Assembly: GCA_007258455.2 (NCBI GenBank)
Contig: VDFB02344204.1
Location: forward strand, 124,001 to 188,000
Origin: Sequoia sempervirens
Lineage: Eukaryota; Streptophyta; Pinopsida; Cupressales; Cupressaceae
Reading direction: 5' to 3'
Length of the DNA: 64,000 nt
Shown: positions 46,530 through 59,349 of the stretch, piece after piece
Numbering within the stretch: position 1 is the stretch's first letter
Layout: each line of letters opens with the position of its first letter
The notes under the pieces: generated by a model
Database searches by the model: none
What the model was told of the DNA's origin: nothing
Seen by the model: only the letters and a program-made list of their open reading frames with translations
Program-made: the position numbers and the translations under genes

Positions 46530-48680
46530 TACTTACACCGATATGATATTATATTATGAACATGTAGAAGTGTATGCTTTGTTTTGGCAAAGAGCTTTTG
46601 CAATCTATGTATGGAATTCCTATTCATTATTTGAAATATAAATAGTAATCAAAATCTCAACTAATAATAAAAATGTTGTTTAAAATTACATACAAATGAA
46701 ATTAAAATAAAATCAAGTATATACAAATATATGAAAATATAAACATAAAGAATTAAAGAAGAAGTCAAACACAAATTGACATGTTGTAATATTTAACCAT
46801 TAGAAGAATAACAAACTCTTTAACATTTTTGAAATGACTAATTTAACTACATTGATTCTAGTATCTAGTGTTTTCTCAAAATATAAAATCATAAAAAATG
46901 TTAGCAAATTTAAGATCAAGTATACACTTCAGAACCTAAATATAAAAGAAGTATAAGTTATTTCACTTTAAAATTTGATTTCTTCAAATAAGATTAAAGC
47001 TTTCCTTTATTGGGCCACACAACGAATATAGAAAATGTGAAAAATATTAAAGAAGAGAAAACACATAATGTAAGACTGCTATGTTAATTGGATAAAAATA
47101 TAATGACATTTTATTATCTCAATATGATAAATTACTATTTTGATAAGTATTATAATTATTAATAATATAATTTTCTATATTATAAAAATCAAAGAGACAA
47201 TAACATTAATAACCATAATTATAATAGTTGTATGGACATCAATAGCATCAATAATTATAAAAACTATCAATGTCAAGTATTATAATCTTTGAAATATTGG
47301 TTTTTATCTAAAACATAATATTATAATAAGTTAGTTAACAAAATAATCTTATCCAATGCTAAAGTCAAATAAATTCCTTAACAAGTTAGTAGTTAGTTAA
47401 GAATAAATCGTGTTAAATAACTCTTTGTACAATGAAAGATTATAAGGTGTGTAATTATCTTGCAGAAGAAAGGAAAAAATGTTTGAACTACTCCTTAATC
47501 GAGAGAACAAATATTTGCCTAAGCATGACAAGCAAAAATCTTCGAATATATTAAATACCAACTAATAATAGTTTTCAACCATGTGAAACGACCTATAAAA
47601 GGAAAAATATATATGTGGAGCTTTTCTGATCATATCCACTATCAACCAAATATTTAGTACAAGCAAATATCTACCACAATAAATTCGTAAGTGCTAGAAT
47701 AAATTGGTAAGTGCATCATTTGTTGGATGTCATAAAATAAGATTTGTGTTTAACTACAGCCAAATATCTAGTACAAGCAAATATATACCACAATAAATTC
47801 GTAAGTGGAAGAATAAATTGGTAAGTGCACACCTATCACAGTGCTTTCAAATCATATGTTGCACGCTTAAGCATTTCCAAATTATTGTCATGTCAATTCA
47901 ACTTACATAATTAATATAGTTTAATTCATTGAAACAAATTAATATGGGATGCTCGACAAAAAACATTTGTCCTCCCTAGCTACCATGCATGGCACCACCC
48001 AAAACAAGCACTCTTAAATCGCACCCAAATGGAATCCTAAATCTACCCAAACCTTAAAAGATCCTAAGCCCAGGCGCCATTCAGGTTCTTCAAACACGAG
48101 TTTTGGAGGCAGCTACAGAGGGAAGGTGGGCTACACAGGATGACAGAGGAAACTCTTGAATTTGTTTTGTTACATTCCTTGATTCCTAGCAATGATGGCC
48201 TATGTGCAAGTTTTTGTATGTGCTAGAGGAGGACCCTATTCAATAGGGTGAGGCCACGATTCCATCATTCTCGCGACCTTCCTTTCTTATTTTTGCAACG
48301 ATTTTTCTTATTTTTGCAATGATTTCCAGTATTCATCGAAACATTTTAGGTAGTCCTTCTGCAGCTCCAAGACTCTTGTCAATGTGTCTCATTCAGTATA
48401 GGAAAATAGCAATTGATTTTGCCAACGTTCTAGGGTTTGCATCTGTATAATGGGGTTCGACCCTAAATAGAATACTTGAAACAGACCACTCACCTAGACA
48501 CCAAAATGCCAGGAAAAAGGAGGATTATACTGGTAAAGCTCAAAATAATTTGTGAATAGTCTGATTTAACATGTATTTTATAGAATTTGGCAGGTTTTCT
48601 CTAGGTACTCACCTTTCTATTTGCCCCTTTATACAGGCTAATAGTGGAGCTCAAGCCTGGGGCCACTGAGGTTTGCAGAA
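46530..48680. other. AT-rich stretch with a two-unit tandem repeat
   Basis: The phrase gtacaagcaaatatctaccac, followed by aataaattcgtaagtg, occurs at about 47660 and 47772 (two ~113-bp units, 47640-47830). Nothing else recognised. Confidence 0.5.
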
Positions 48681-48689
48681 ATTTATGTA

Positions 48690-49380
48690 GCACACCAGAA
48701 CAATGTGCCTTACAATTGTTACCTTGACCAGCTTAAAGGTCTCGGGAATATTACCTCTTTAGTGGAATTGAAATGCCACATATTTGAGTTTAAGTTGGAG
48801 GACCTAAAGTTAGAGTCTAAGAATATATTTAAAACCACCCCAACCATGATCTCGTGTCTTGAATTTTTTCCTTGCAACGAAAAGGTTATAGTGGTAAGTG
48901 GAGACAAGGAAGGAAATTTAAGCCTATGTGATGCTCATTGCAATGCAGAGGAAGGAGATTATAATGGGCTTCATATTTATCGCCCTCACGCTTCTCAAAT
49001 TACAGGCATTGCAGTCCAACCCTTTTCAATTGCAACAGTTCGAACTTGGACTATTTAACTTGTAAATTTAGGTCTATAATCTATATAAAAAGACTAAACT
49101 GAGGTATCCAGTGAAATCCTTATAGTGGAGTTCCATACAAGAGGATAACACTTCTATTTTGAATGAACAGGCTAATAGTGGAGAATCTACTTTAAATAGA
49201 AACATTGAGGGAGCTCGAAAGAATACCCGCCAAGCCACTCAACTCAACACCAAAATGTCATGCCTGTGCCTTGCATCCACGTGAAGGCCATCTTAAGGTT
49301 GCTTCACATTTATTACCTCCAGGAAAGGTTTGGTGGCGTATTAAATTACAGTTTGCAAACAGACACCCCAAGAATGGTGT
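48690..49380 (+). pseudogene. WDR76/CMR1-like WD40 protein fragment
   Basis: WDR76-type proteins are nuclear beta-propellers linked to DNA damage response. The frame 48705-49058 gives TPTMISCLEFFPCNEKVIVV, SGDKEGNLSLCDA and NGLHIYRPHASQITGIAVQP: the first two WD blades with the family phrase 'AGDKxGNxGLWD ... DGVHLYxPHSxPISG'. It then loses homology (FSIATVRTWTI-stop). A further weak match near 49205-49370 (ALHPREGHLKVAS... PGKVWW) resembles a later blade. The tryptophan of the first WD is replaced (LCDA). Truncated and without promoter evidence, it is a pseudogene fragment. Confidence 0.65.
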
Positions 49381-50139
49381 AGAATGGCGTAGGGGGGATC
49401 CTAGCCATACCTAATGATCGATGCATGTACTGTGAGGGATGGCTCCTGTTGGCTAAAACTCTCCCGACAAGGATTAGGATGCATACATAGTATAGAGGAC
49501 TCCTGAGGAAAGCCAAGGGTTGAAAGTGAACACCCATAGTACTCTTCGTCAATTTGGCAGCCGTGAGGGGTTCCAATGGGGTCTTCGACATCTGACTGCT
49601 GGAGATCCCGGTGGGGTTCCCCCACATATAATAGCCTATCGGCTAATAATTTGCGTACGCATGCTACTTCCAATTTAGTTATAATATTCACAATTTGTAT
49701 ATTCATTTTCTATATTTATGGATTCTTATATATATGTTTTCATAGATTTATATATTTTTTATATATTAAAATACATTTGTCAAGATTATATTTCTATGTA
49801 TAAAATTTGAATTTTATTTTTTACTTGTGTAAGCTTATGTTTGTGATCGTGAAGTTTTATTTATATTTATATATATTTCAATTCATTCATCAATATTATA
49901 TTTATTGTGTTTTAATATGATCGTTATCCACTTAAATTTAACCATTTATTTATCTATAGTTATTTCTATTGTCAATCTTGTAGACATAGATTTGATCCCT
50001 ACCTTTTCAAAATTCAAATTCACTTTCTAAATTACTAGTACACATTATTTTCCCACCCTATGACTAAGTACATATTTGTATATTTAATGTTATGTCCTAG
50101 TATTTAAAGACATTTATTTTATATTTCCTCGTTCTTTAA
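49381..50139. other. Intergenic stretch, nothing recognised
   Basis: Minus-strand open frames at 49346-49706 overlap each other in different frames and show no motifs. Confidence 0.35.
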
Positions 50140-51276
50140 ACATTATCCACATCTAAGGAAGAAAACACTTCAATTTGACATTTTAAAACAAATATAGATC
50201 TACATATTCATTATAGGAGCATTTGCATAGTTGAGATTTCTTGTCTTCTATAGACACTCAAAAATTTCCTAATTAATATCGCACTCATGATTTCAATTAC
50301 TAACACCATTTCTACCTAATTCATTATGTTTTCATCTATTTAATTAAATAATATTAATTGTTTAATTATATTCATCATTTTCCTCTATTGGATTAATTGA
50401 CCCCTTCACACTAATATTCATCTCATTTGATTAATAAATGCAAATTATTTAATTAAATCTCTCGAGTCTTCTCATTTGATTAAATAATGACAATTATTTA
50501 ATTAAATATCTTAAAATTCCACTTTGATTAAATGATTTCTAATTGTTTAGTTAAATTTCTAAATTCTCTCCACTTGCACAATTAAATAATTTTTTAATTA
50601 TTTAATTTACTAATTTTCTCCAATCCTCCAATCATTAAGAGAATATTCTCATGGAATACTCTTCTGATTTGAATTCAAATATTTCCCTCCTCATGGAAAT
50701 ATCTCCCACATGCTCCTAAAATCATGGGATTGTATTTGTCTCAAGTAATTTGAGCCCTTGATTAAGATCATTGATCCATGTCATTGAGCAATATCATCCA
50801 TTGATTTGATTACCGATCCATGCCATTTCCTCTCATTCAATTTCAACCTTTGATTAGCCAATTTGATCTTAGCCATTGATTCATTCAAAAAGTCTATAAA
50901 TAGTTCTCATTTTCATGAGAATTACATTCATAAGCATCTAAGCAACTAGACTATGCAAAATTTCCTACTCACCATTATCATCATTTTGTGAATCAACCTT
51001 ATCAATTCATCAATCTTTATCAACCACATCAACCTTTTATCAAGATGTGCACATTCAACATGGGATTAGGCTCAAGCTAAGCATTCCACATCAATCGAGC
51101 CCTAATCCCCCCAATGGGATGAGGTTTTCTTTTATTAACTAGTCTTTTGAATTGAATTGGCTTTATTATAAATTGTATTTTCTTTAAGCTTGATTGGTAT
51201 TTGCAAGAATCGCATTGGAATATGGCTTAGATCATTTTTTTTTTTTACTTGGTTTATTTCAATTGTAATTGATCTA
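50140..51276 (+). mobile_element. Probable LTR-like sequence (low confidence)
   Basis: Repeated aattatttaattaaat phrases (50340-50610), a TATA box ctataaatag (about 50892) and LTR-like composition. No primer site or coding domain; the ends are not fixed. Confidence 0.35.
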
Positions 51277-51797
51277 AGTGTTAAACAAAACTTCATATTT
51301 TTGAGTCATGCTTGATTGATTCCTTTGAAAAGTGTTAATATACACTCTTTAGCTTTGATCCATGCTTGATGAAGTCCCTGCAAGTGTTAGTCTCATAAAA
51401 CAACAAAAAACAAGTTAGGGTTAGGAAAAACTGAAAATCAAACTCAAATTAAACCAGGTAAGAATTTTTTACTTTGGGTTTAACTACAAAGGTGTCACTA
51501 TTTGGTAGAGGCATCAACCTATCAACTTGCACGAAAAACCAGAAATGATGTTAGGCAATAGCGTTGCTATTTGCAAAGGCGTGAGCCTTTAACATGCAAA
51601 GGCATCATCATTTGCATGTGTTGATATGTGTTGGAAAAGTTAGAAAGATCAACTACAATTGAAATAAACCAAGTAAACAAACAAATGATCTAACTAAGCC
51701 ATATTCCAAAGAGATTTGTGCAAATACTAGTTAAGAGATCAATTAAACATGAAATAACAAAGCAAAGCAATTTGAAATCCTAATTAATGAATAAGAA
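51124..51797. repeat. Large imperfect inverted repeat, ~150-bp arms
   Basis: The left arm 51124-51276 is the reverse complement, with mismatches, of 51646-51797. Best-conserved shared phrases: ggaatatggctta and acttggtttatttcaattgt. The spacer is about 370 bases. The right arm ends where the duplicated block copy 2 begins. Confidence 0.8.
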
Positions 51798-54629
51798 AAA
51801 AAAAATGATATCAAGGAAGATGTGAAGAATTTGTAACCCACATCTATCTCTTCAACCAAAACAATCTTTAAATCCAATAGAAAAAAACTCAAAACAATAG
51901 TAACCATTTATTCACAGCATACATATTATTCGCCATACACAACTTACACCAGAAAAAGAAAAATGATATACACAGTTCTAGGTGATCAATATAAACTCTA
52001 AACAAACATCGAAATCAACTCTGAAGAGGAAATTAATATAGATCATAGATAAAACCATCACCCATCATGCAACTTACAAGGCTGCTCAATATAGAGTTTT
52101 CAAAGCTCTACAAAAAGGTATTCAAATCGTTAACAAAATTGGCTAACTAAAAATCAATACATCCATCGTTAAAAATAGCTTTTAAAATGGCAAAATTTAT
52201 CCTAAAAATAGAAACTAACTTATTCTAAAATAAACATGACTAATTTAAAAATAAAAACCTATAAAAGATCTCTCTATAAATAGCTTTTGACTATTGCCAA
52301 AGAGGTATCATTAATTTTTATCCAACATAATCCTTGATCCAACATACTTTAATAAAGATATCCACTAATAAAGATAAACTGGATTCTAAGCCAATTTGAT
52401 TGTGCTCGTATTATCACCAAAAATACTATAGGTTGTTTGTGTTTCTCCCCGATTTCTTCTAAAACATTCTAAAGCCATGATGTTGTGTACACGCTAATGG
52501 AGAGGCCAAAATGTATTTTGCTCATGCTGTGTATCTTTGAGCTCCACGTAATCAGACTCGAACCAAGTTAAAACAGTGATCAAAAATTAATTCCTCCCTG
52601 ATCATTATCATTGAAACCAACAAATTCAAACACTTTAGAGGGTCCCTTTTATATCTTTTTCTTTTTATTTTTTTCTGTCCAGAGTATAATCTCTTTGCAT
52701 CATCACTTCTACTTCTCTTGCTTATAGAATCTTTTAAATGAACTTCTTTCACACCTTGCTTCTGTGCTTCAGTCTCTTCCTGCTCTGGAAAACTCAGAAG
52801 GTTCTCTTGCTCACACGGGTTATGTGGTCCTATTGAATCTTCAGTAGGTTGTTTCAACTCATGACTTGCCCTGCTTTCAGCCTTAAGTTGATCCAGGAAT
52901 TTACGATCACCTGTAACAGATTTCAAGATGTCAGTGGTTTGAGAGACTACAGATAGCATTTATGACATCACACCAACAATCAGGATAACTAATAAATATG
53001 TAGTTGGCTAAAGAGAATGCAAACAATAACTCACTGATTCGTTGTTTTATATTTTGCAGAGCTACAAAGGCAACTTTGGATTCAACAACCATCTTCGTAT
53101 TAGAGATACTACCAACAAAAGAAAACCTCTCCAATCTGCATTGTTGAAGTAAAATCCATGGAATCTTCAACTGGCTTCATGGTAGAAGAAAATGTGGCAC
53201 AGGGAATGCCCATGTGTACAAGAAATATTGTGAGCAATTTTTTGCCAAATACCTCCTGCTTGATCGTCAAAAACAATTGAACAATGCAATTAACATACTC
53301 ACCAAAAGAATTTGCCCTACCATACCCTATTGAGTGCATATGGATGTGTAACCACAAAAAAATTACCTCAACTTGGTCCAAACCATTGCAACCCACGCTG
53401 CAGAATCTTTAGTGTCCTTGTGCGTGTAACCACCTTCAAAATTGTACTGCGAGCCATTTACGGTTACAGTAATTATGTAACCTTCCTTAGAAGTATATTA
53501 TGTCATGGCCCGACATTGACAATACCCCTGAAATGACAAGATAATACTAAAACATAAATAACGGAATTAAATAAATATCAAGATATAAATACAAGTAACC
53601 TCAATTTAAGCATTACCATTATAATTATAATCTTCTGGATAATATTATAATTATAATACATAAATTAACATTATTTTATCATTATTGTTACGATGTAATA
53701 AATATCAAAATTAAGAATAATACTACAATATCAAATATAAGATTATAAATAATATTCATAGTCGACACCTTCCATTTTGGCACGGGATTCATTCCTTATC
53801 AGGGATGGTTTAGAAGAGGGTCGAGACATCTTATTGTTTGTGAGGGTTGGTGTCAGTCTGCGTATTATCCGAGTCCCTCCATGATCCAGCGGAAGACTTG
53901 AGGATTTTGGGATCGCAATTAGAAGATAAAATTTATAAATCCTTGCCATAGCTATTCAGGTGTATAATTGGCATATCCGTTGAGGCAACGATAAATACAA
54001 GATCATGTTATCGCTGGTAAAGAATAGCTTAGTCATTAAAAATGATAATTAGCACAAATTGAGGAGACACGTCCCTTATCAAGGGAGTGCAATAAACGCT
54101 ACGTCCTTGGATAGATGCTAAAAAATGGGTGGGATTGGATGATATAAAGGAAGAAGAATATTTTGGAATGAAGGGTATCACTACACAGGCCTTTCTAGAG
54201 TTAGGTAGCCATGGTACATGGTTGCTTATAATCATCACCATCACTGGTAAATGAAAGGACTATTAGGGCTAAGAAGATCAGGCGAACTCTACAGGTCAAC
54301 ATAGAAGAATTAAGAGATAAAATATGGAGATCTAAAGGAAGATATGCAGCTAGGAAGCAGAATGAAGTTGCATGTATATTAATCGATGGGATCATTATAT
54401 GAAAGCTTCCAAACATAGGAATCACAGCAACAAGATCTGGTTTGCATTAGAATATAAAGCCATCTATATTATTGGATAATCATACAAGTATATATATATA
54501 TATACACATAAGATAAAGTTGATAATGAATAGTATATAACACAAATACTAATATAAGGAAAGAATCATTACATGAACATAGGTACATGAATGCTAATTAC
54601 TATAAGGAGAGAATAATGATATATATGTA
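51798..54629. repeat. Duplicated block, copy 2
   Basis: Matches 19196-27396 in order but lacks 21437-26625. It ends exactly where transposon copy 2 starts (54630). It keeps a more complete set of DRB-like exons. Confidence 0.88.
52552..53527 (-). pseudogene. DRB/HYL1-like dsRNA-binding protein gene fragment, copy 2
   Basis: Minus-strand exons: 53367-53527 (end of dsRNA-binding motif 1, TVTVNGSQYNFEGGYTHKDT, KDSAAWVAM); 53035-53255 (motif 2: KLLTIFLVHMGIPCATFSST, MDFTSTMQIGE, frame change, FSFVGSISNTKMVVESKVAF, VALQNIKQ); 52552-52946 (C-terminal exon: TTDILKSVTGDRKFLDQLKA, a basic likely nuclear signal KKIKRKRYKR, stop). Splice sites are good (ttcag|ggg, aagcag|gag, atca|gtgagt, ctgtag|tct), and the 53035/52946 junction keeps phase. 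Exon 1 has a stop (TAA in ACTTCTAAGG) and exon 2 a frameshift in QIGE-VFFCW. The upstream half of motif 1 is not seen. Plant DRBs partner Dicer-like proteins; this copy is probably dead. Confidence 0.7.
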
Positions 54630-54870
54630 GGGTATGTGCAGGATCATGATGGGCAAAACAGGCCCTTAAGTGGCAATGAAAATTCAGAAAAATCAGAGTT
54701 AGGCAACTTGACACAAAAATTTGAATAAGTTATCTATATTTTTTCAAAAACATGTAAGAATAGAATCTGTGGGAAATTGAATGTAGTTTCTAAACTACTC
54801 GGTTTATTTTTTTAAAAACAAAATCTATTTGGTGAAAATTTGAAATTTCAATGCAGTATTACTAAAATTT

Positions 54871-54970
54871 NNNNNNNNNNNNNNNNNNNNNNNNNNNNNN
54901 NNNNNNNNNNNNNNNNNNNNNNNNNNNNNNNNNNNNNNNNNNNNNNNNNNNNNNNNNNNNNNNNNNNNNN
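54871..54970. other. Assembly gap (100 N)
   Basis: By comparison with copy 1 (29597-32370) the true missing sequence would be about 2.8 kb. Confidence 1.
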
Positions 54971-57003
54971 GATACATGGGCTTTTGCCAGGAGGCTTCCA
55001 CGTGTTGATAAAAAGCTAACTAATAATATAAAACAAGTAATTCAATAATTTTGGCATGATAACTCTAGAGTATCACCCAATGCAAAGGATGTTTTAAAGT
55101 TAAGAATTGGAAATCAAGACCGTACACCACATCCTAAACATTTCTTGGAATCAAGCCAAACAATGTTGTTCAAAAAATTTATTGAAACACATCCAAATAT
55201 TGAAATCTCGCAAAGTACTTTTGAAGGTTTGAAGCCATTTTATTGTATGTCTCTTAAAATTCATAATACTTGTTGCAAATACCATGTGGAGTTTTCAATG
55301 TACCATGAACTATTATGCTATATCCGTTCTATTTTGCATACTAATGAAATGTTGCAGGAGTGTGGTGCAATGCATCTTCGAAATCATCAAAGGGACTTAG
55401 ATCTTTTTATGTTCTAGAGATGATGGTTGTTTTCTATAGAAATGATTGTTTAAATGCAAAGTGCTCACAATGTGGTGAAGCATCAAAGTTTTTTTCAATG
55501 TTTTCCATGAGGTTTTGAACATGAATTTGGAAAGAAGCTTGTTGAGAAAAAGAGATATAGAGATAGTCAAATATACTTTGCACAATGGAGGTGAAGGTTC
55601 TAGATGAGAGTTGGTTTCAAGAAGCGATGTTGCTGATTTTATTTCAGATTTTAAGGACAATCTCTTCTACAAATATGCAAGGCATAGTCATAGGTCTCAG
55701 TGGTTGGATCAACAATTTAGACTATGTAAGGACTCTTTTCAGATTGGCACTATTATATCAGTGGTTGATTTTGCAGAAAACTACACATTGCAACCACAAA
55801 ATGAGGTGCAATCTCAGTATTACAATTCCATTCAAATTGCTATATTTGTCCACATAACATTTAGACATGCACATGATAGTACAGAGGAGGATCGAAAGAT
55901 AATAAGAGACTATCATTTTTATATGAGTGATGATAGATCTCACTCATCCGAATATGTCCAACATTGTGTTAAGAATTTTTTTGAGTTCTTGCAGGAGCAT
56001 AATATAGCAATGGGCCGACATCTCATTTGGTCAGATAACTACACAGGTCAATTCAAGAATGCTCGTATGTTTCATTGGTTGAGTAGAATGCATGTAGAGA
56101 GGGGTGTACCTCATATTTGGAGTTTTTTTGAAGTTGGGCATGGGAAAGGGGAGCACGATGGAGCATGTGCATGTGTAAAAAGAGCTCCAGTTAAGGAGCA
56201 ATTGAAGATTTCAGGAGAAAAATTTAGTGATGCACGTTCTATTGTTGATTGGTGTAGTTCAGCATTGTCACAGGGAGGGACACTTGATTCAACAGTGCGC
56301 ATATGCTTTTGGTTGGTTGAGGAGGTCACAGTGGAAGGCAGATTAGATTGTCATACAATGAATTCTTCAAAAGATGCATTCATTTTGAAGCTCGAGATCT
56401 GAAACACATGGACCATTTGGACCGCGAGATTTGGCTTGTTTTATCCGAGTTATTGGTCGCGAGTGGGATCAATCGCGAGTCAAGTGAGTGGGTGGATACA
56501 TGGATTCCATGATATCTAACTCCATTATCTCCAAACAATATCCATGAAATGACATAATGGAAGGGATTGAGTTGATTCACAGTAGACTTTGAGATCTACT
56601 CACCGGCCCAGGGACATGTTTTCTTTAGGTTATTTGCACCACCCGAGGGAATGAAGAGAGATCGGACTATTAGTTGGCTTGATGTGTCAATTAAAGCATA
56701 AGCTAACACAACCGATGGAAGATGATGATGGGTTTCATGTATCCTACAGGTTCAGTTGTGGTTGCAGGAACTTGGTTGCGAACATATATGGTTAGAAAGA
56801 ATGTCATACCTGCATTTTAAGACTATGAGAAACACAAAACCATTCTCATGTATTCGCACCTTGTTATAGCAACAAATGTTAAGTTGTTCAAGCATTATGC
56901 CAGACCAAAGACAAAACAACTATGGACACTTAGTAATGTTGATCATGAAGCAATATTGGATACTCTTAAGTAAAGAGATGACCCTTCAGGCACTCTTGAA
57001 TAG
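54971..57003 (+). pseudogene. DDD/E transposase of the large transposon, copy 2 (open catalytic core)
   Basis: It begins after the gap at the equivalent of 32371. The frame 55611-56402 (264 codons) is uninterrupted and holds the core: SVVDFAENYTLQPQNEVQSQ (Asp53), HLIWSDNYTGQFKNARMF (Asp142) and EVGHGKGEHDGACACVKR (Asp183; Glu181 alternative). Spacing is D-88-D-40-D, a plausible RNase H-fold triad. Nearby blocks FRHAHDSTEEDRKIIRDYHF and MHVERGVPHIWSFFE are shared with copy 1. Before it, zinc-like CNAKCSQCGE lies in a shifted frame. After 56402 the C-terminal part (about 56480-56996) has several small indels, and stops occur at 56818-56820 and 56971-56973. Family: I infer Sola-like; a search is needed to settle it. 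Confidence 0.75.
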
Positions 57004-57059
57004 CATTTTCAAGAATGGAAGGTACAATGCTTAGGTTCATTATGGTTAAGTTCATTATA

Positions 57060-57700
57060 ATTTAATATAGATTTGTTAGTCTAACCATCTTTTCTATTGT
57101 GACAATATAGATTTCTCATTTGACAAATTTTTGCGATGTGCAGCGCGATTGATCATGGACTTTCTTTGCTACAATAGCCGGCTTAGATCCTTTCGGTATC
57201 ACGAAAAATTCTGATAATATAGATTGGTTATTCTAAGCATTTTTTATAGTTTGCATTACCAATTCATCATCATTCAGGTTGTTTAGATTAATATAGATTT
57301 GTTAGTCTAACCATTTTTTCTATTGTGATAATATAGATTTCTCATTTGAAAAATTTTGCGATATTTTTGGTATGATTGATCATGGACCTGCTGCTACAAT
57401 AGCTAGCTTCGATCCTTTCAGAGAGGTATGCGAAAGATTACATTAATATAGATTGGTTATTCTAAGCATTTTTTATAGTTTGCATTACCAATTCATCATC
57501 ATTCAAGTTATTTAGATTAATATAGGTTTGTTAGTCTAACCATATTTTCTATTATGACTATAGATTTCTCATTTGAAAAATTTTGCGATATTTTTGGCAC
57601 GATTGATCATGGACCTGCTGCAACAATAGCCAGCTTTTATCCTTTCGGAGAGGTATGCGAAAGATTACAATAATATAGATTGGTTATTCTAAGCATCTTT
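57060..57700 (+). repeat. Exon-like tandem repeat, three units
   Basis: Three ~220-bp units equivalent to 34440-34850. The second and third keep the open peptide (SFEKFCDIFG, IDHGPAATIASF) with donor-like gag|gtatgcg; the first is degenerate. Confidence 0.6.
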
Positions 57701-58276
57701 TCTATTGTATGTAGTTTAACTGCTAGCTTGATGGTTTGTACAAGTGCTTGTCAGTCCAGAACGTGAACATACTACTCTTGTGGAAGACTGTGCCCTGAAT
57801 GCCTCCAATAGGAAAATTTTGTAAAATTTCAATTTTGAAATGTGAAACAATGTAAGAAGGCCATAACTATGTATTGAAACAATTCTATAGTAACTTATTG
57901 TAATTAATCGAGCTACAACCGGAGGTTTTCTTCCTGGTTTTTTCCTACCGGTATGCTCGTTTGAACCAGGTTTTGTAATATCTCCTATTTATATATAATA
58001 AATTACAGTGGCTTGCCACTTTTTCCCAAAAAAATTAAAAAAATGTCATGTGAAGGTCATTTCCAATGTAATTGAGTCTTTGATCTAGCAAAGTGGAAAC
58101 AAGGTATTTGGGTGTTCATAATGTTCAAGCTGATTGAGTAAGAGTTTTCTGATGCATGAGTCAGGTGGCTTTAAACAACACAATTACAATTAAAGATGAC
58201 ATTGTTATAACCTGCAAAAGCTTGATCCAACCTTTTAGCACTTACAATTACAATTACAACACAATCTTGCTACCTT

Positions 58277-59349
58277 TTAGCACTTTTGACTCGTAAGGGA
58301 AATTATCGGTCCAATGTAGCTCAGAGTGATTCAGAGTATTTGGGTGCAAAAGAGGATCATCCCTAGCGTAAACGTACCCATACAGACGTGTTGGAACAGT
58401 CTGTTTGGTCGTACGAGTTGCGGAATGAAAGTTGCACCACTTTGCAACTTTACACTGCTTGCATCTTGCAACTTTTTCCTCCACTGAAAAATCATCACCA
58501 CAGGAAAACGCCTCTAAGATTGCAAAAACTGAGAGATTTTTTGTAGATGGTCCCAACACGATCCCGTAGCCTCCGACGAAGAGTCTGTATGCCCCACGGT
58601 CTCCGAGAAATAGCCCTTCAAATATTGCTGCCTTTTAGCACTTTGGACTCTTAAGGGAAATCGCCAGTCCAATGTAGCTCAGAGTGATTCAGCGTATTTA
58701 GGTGCAAAAGAGAACCATCCCTAGCATAAACGTACCCATACGGAGGTGTTGGAGCAGTCCGTTTGGTCGTACGAGTTGCGGAATGAAAGTTGCACCACTT
58801 TGCAACTTTACACTGTTTGCATCTGACAACTTTCCCTCCACTGAAAAGTCATCACTACAGGAAAACGCCTCCGAGATAGCAAAAACCGAGAGAGGTTTTT
58901 GTAGATAGTCCCAACACGATCCCGTAGCCTCCGACGGAGTCTGTATGCCCCACTGTCTCCGAGAAATAGCCCTTCAAATATTGCTACATTTTAGCACTTT
59001 GGACTCTCAAGGGAAATCGCCGGTCCAAAGTAGCTCGGAGTGATTCGGCGTATTTGGGTGCAAAAGAGGACCATCCCTAGCGTAAACGTACCCATACAGA
59101 CGTGTTGGAAGAGTCTGTTTGGTCGTACAAAATGCGGAATGAAAGTTGCACCACTTTGCAACTTTACACTACTTGCATCTGGCAACTTTTCCCTCCACTG
59201 AAAATTCATCACCACAGGAAAACACCTCCGAAATAGCAAAAATCGAGAGAGGTTTTTGTAGATGGTCTCAACACGATCCCGTAGCCTCCGACGGAGAGTC
59301 TGTATGCCCCATGGTCTCCGAAATAATAGCCCTTCAAATATTGCTACAT
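58277..59349 (-). repeat. ~358-bp tandem array, three units, copy 2
   Basis: Units begin near 58277, 58635 and 58991 with the terminal phrase at 59349. The minus-strand peptides match those of copy 1, including KVARCKQCKVAKWCNFHSAT. Confidence 0.85.
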
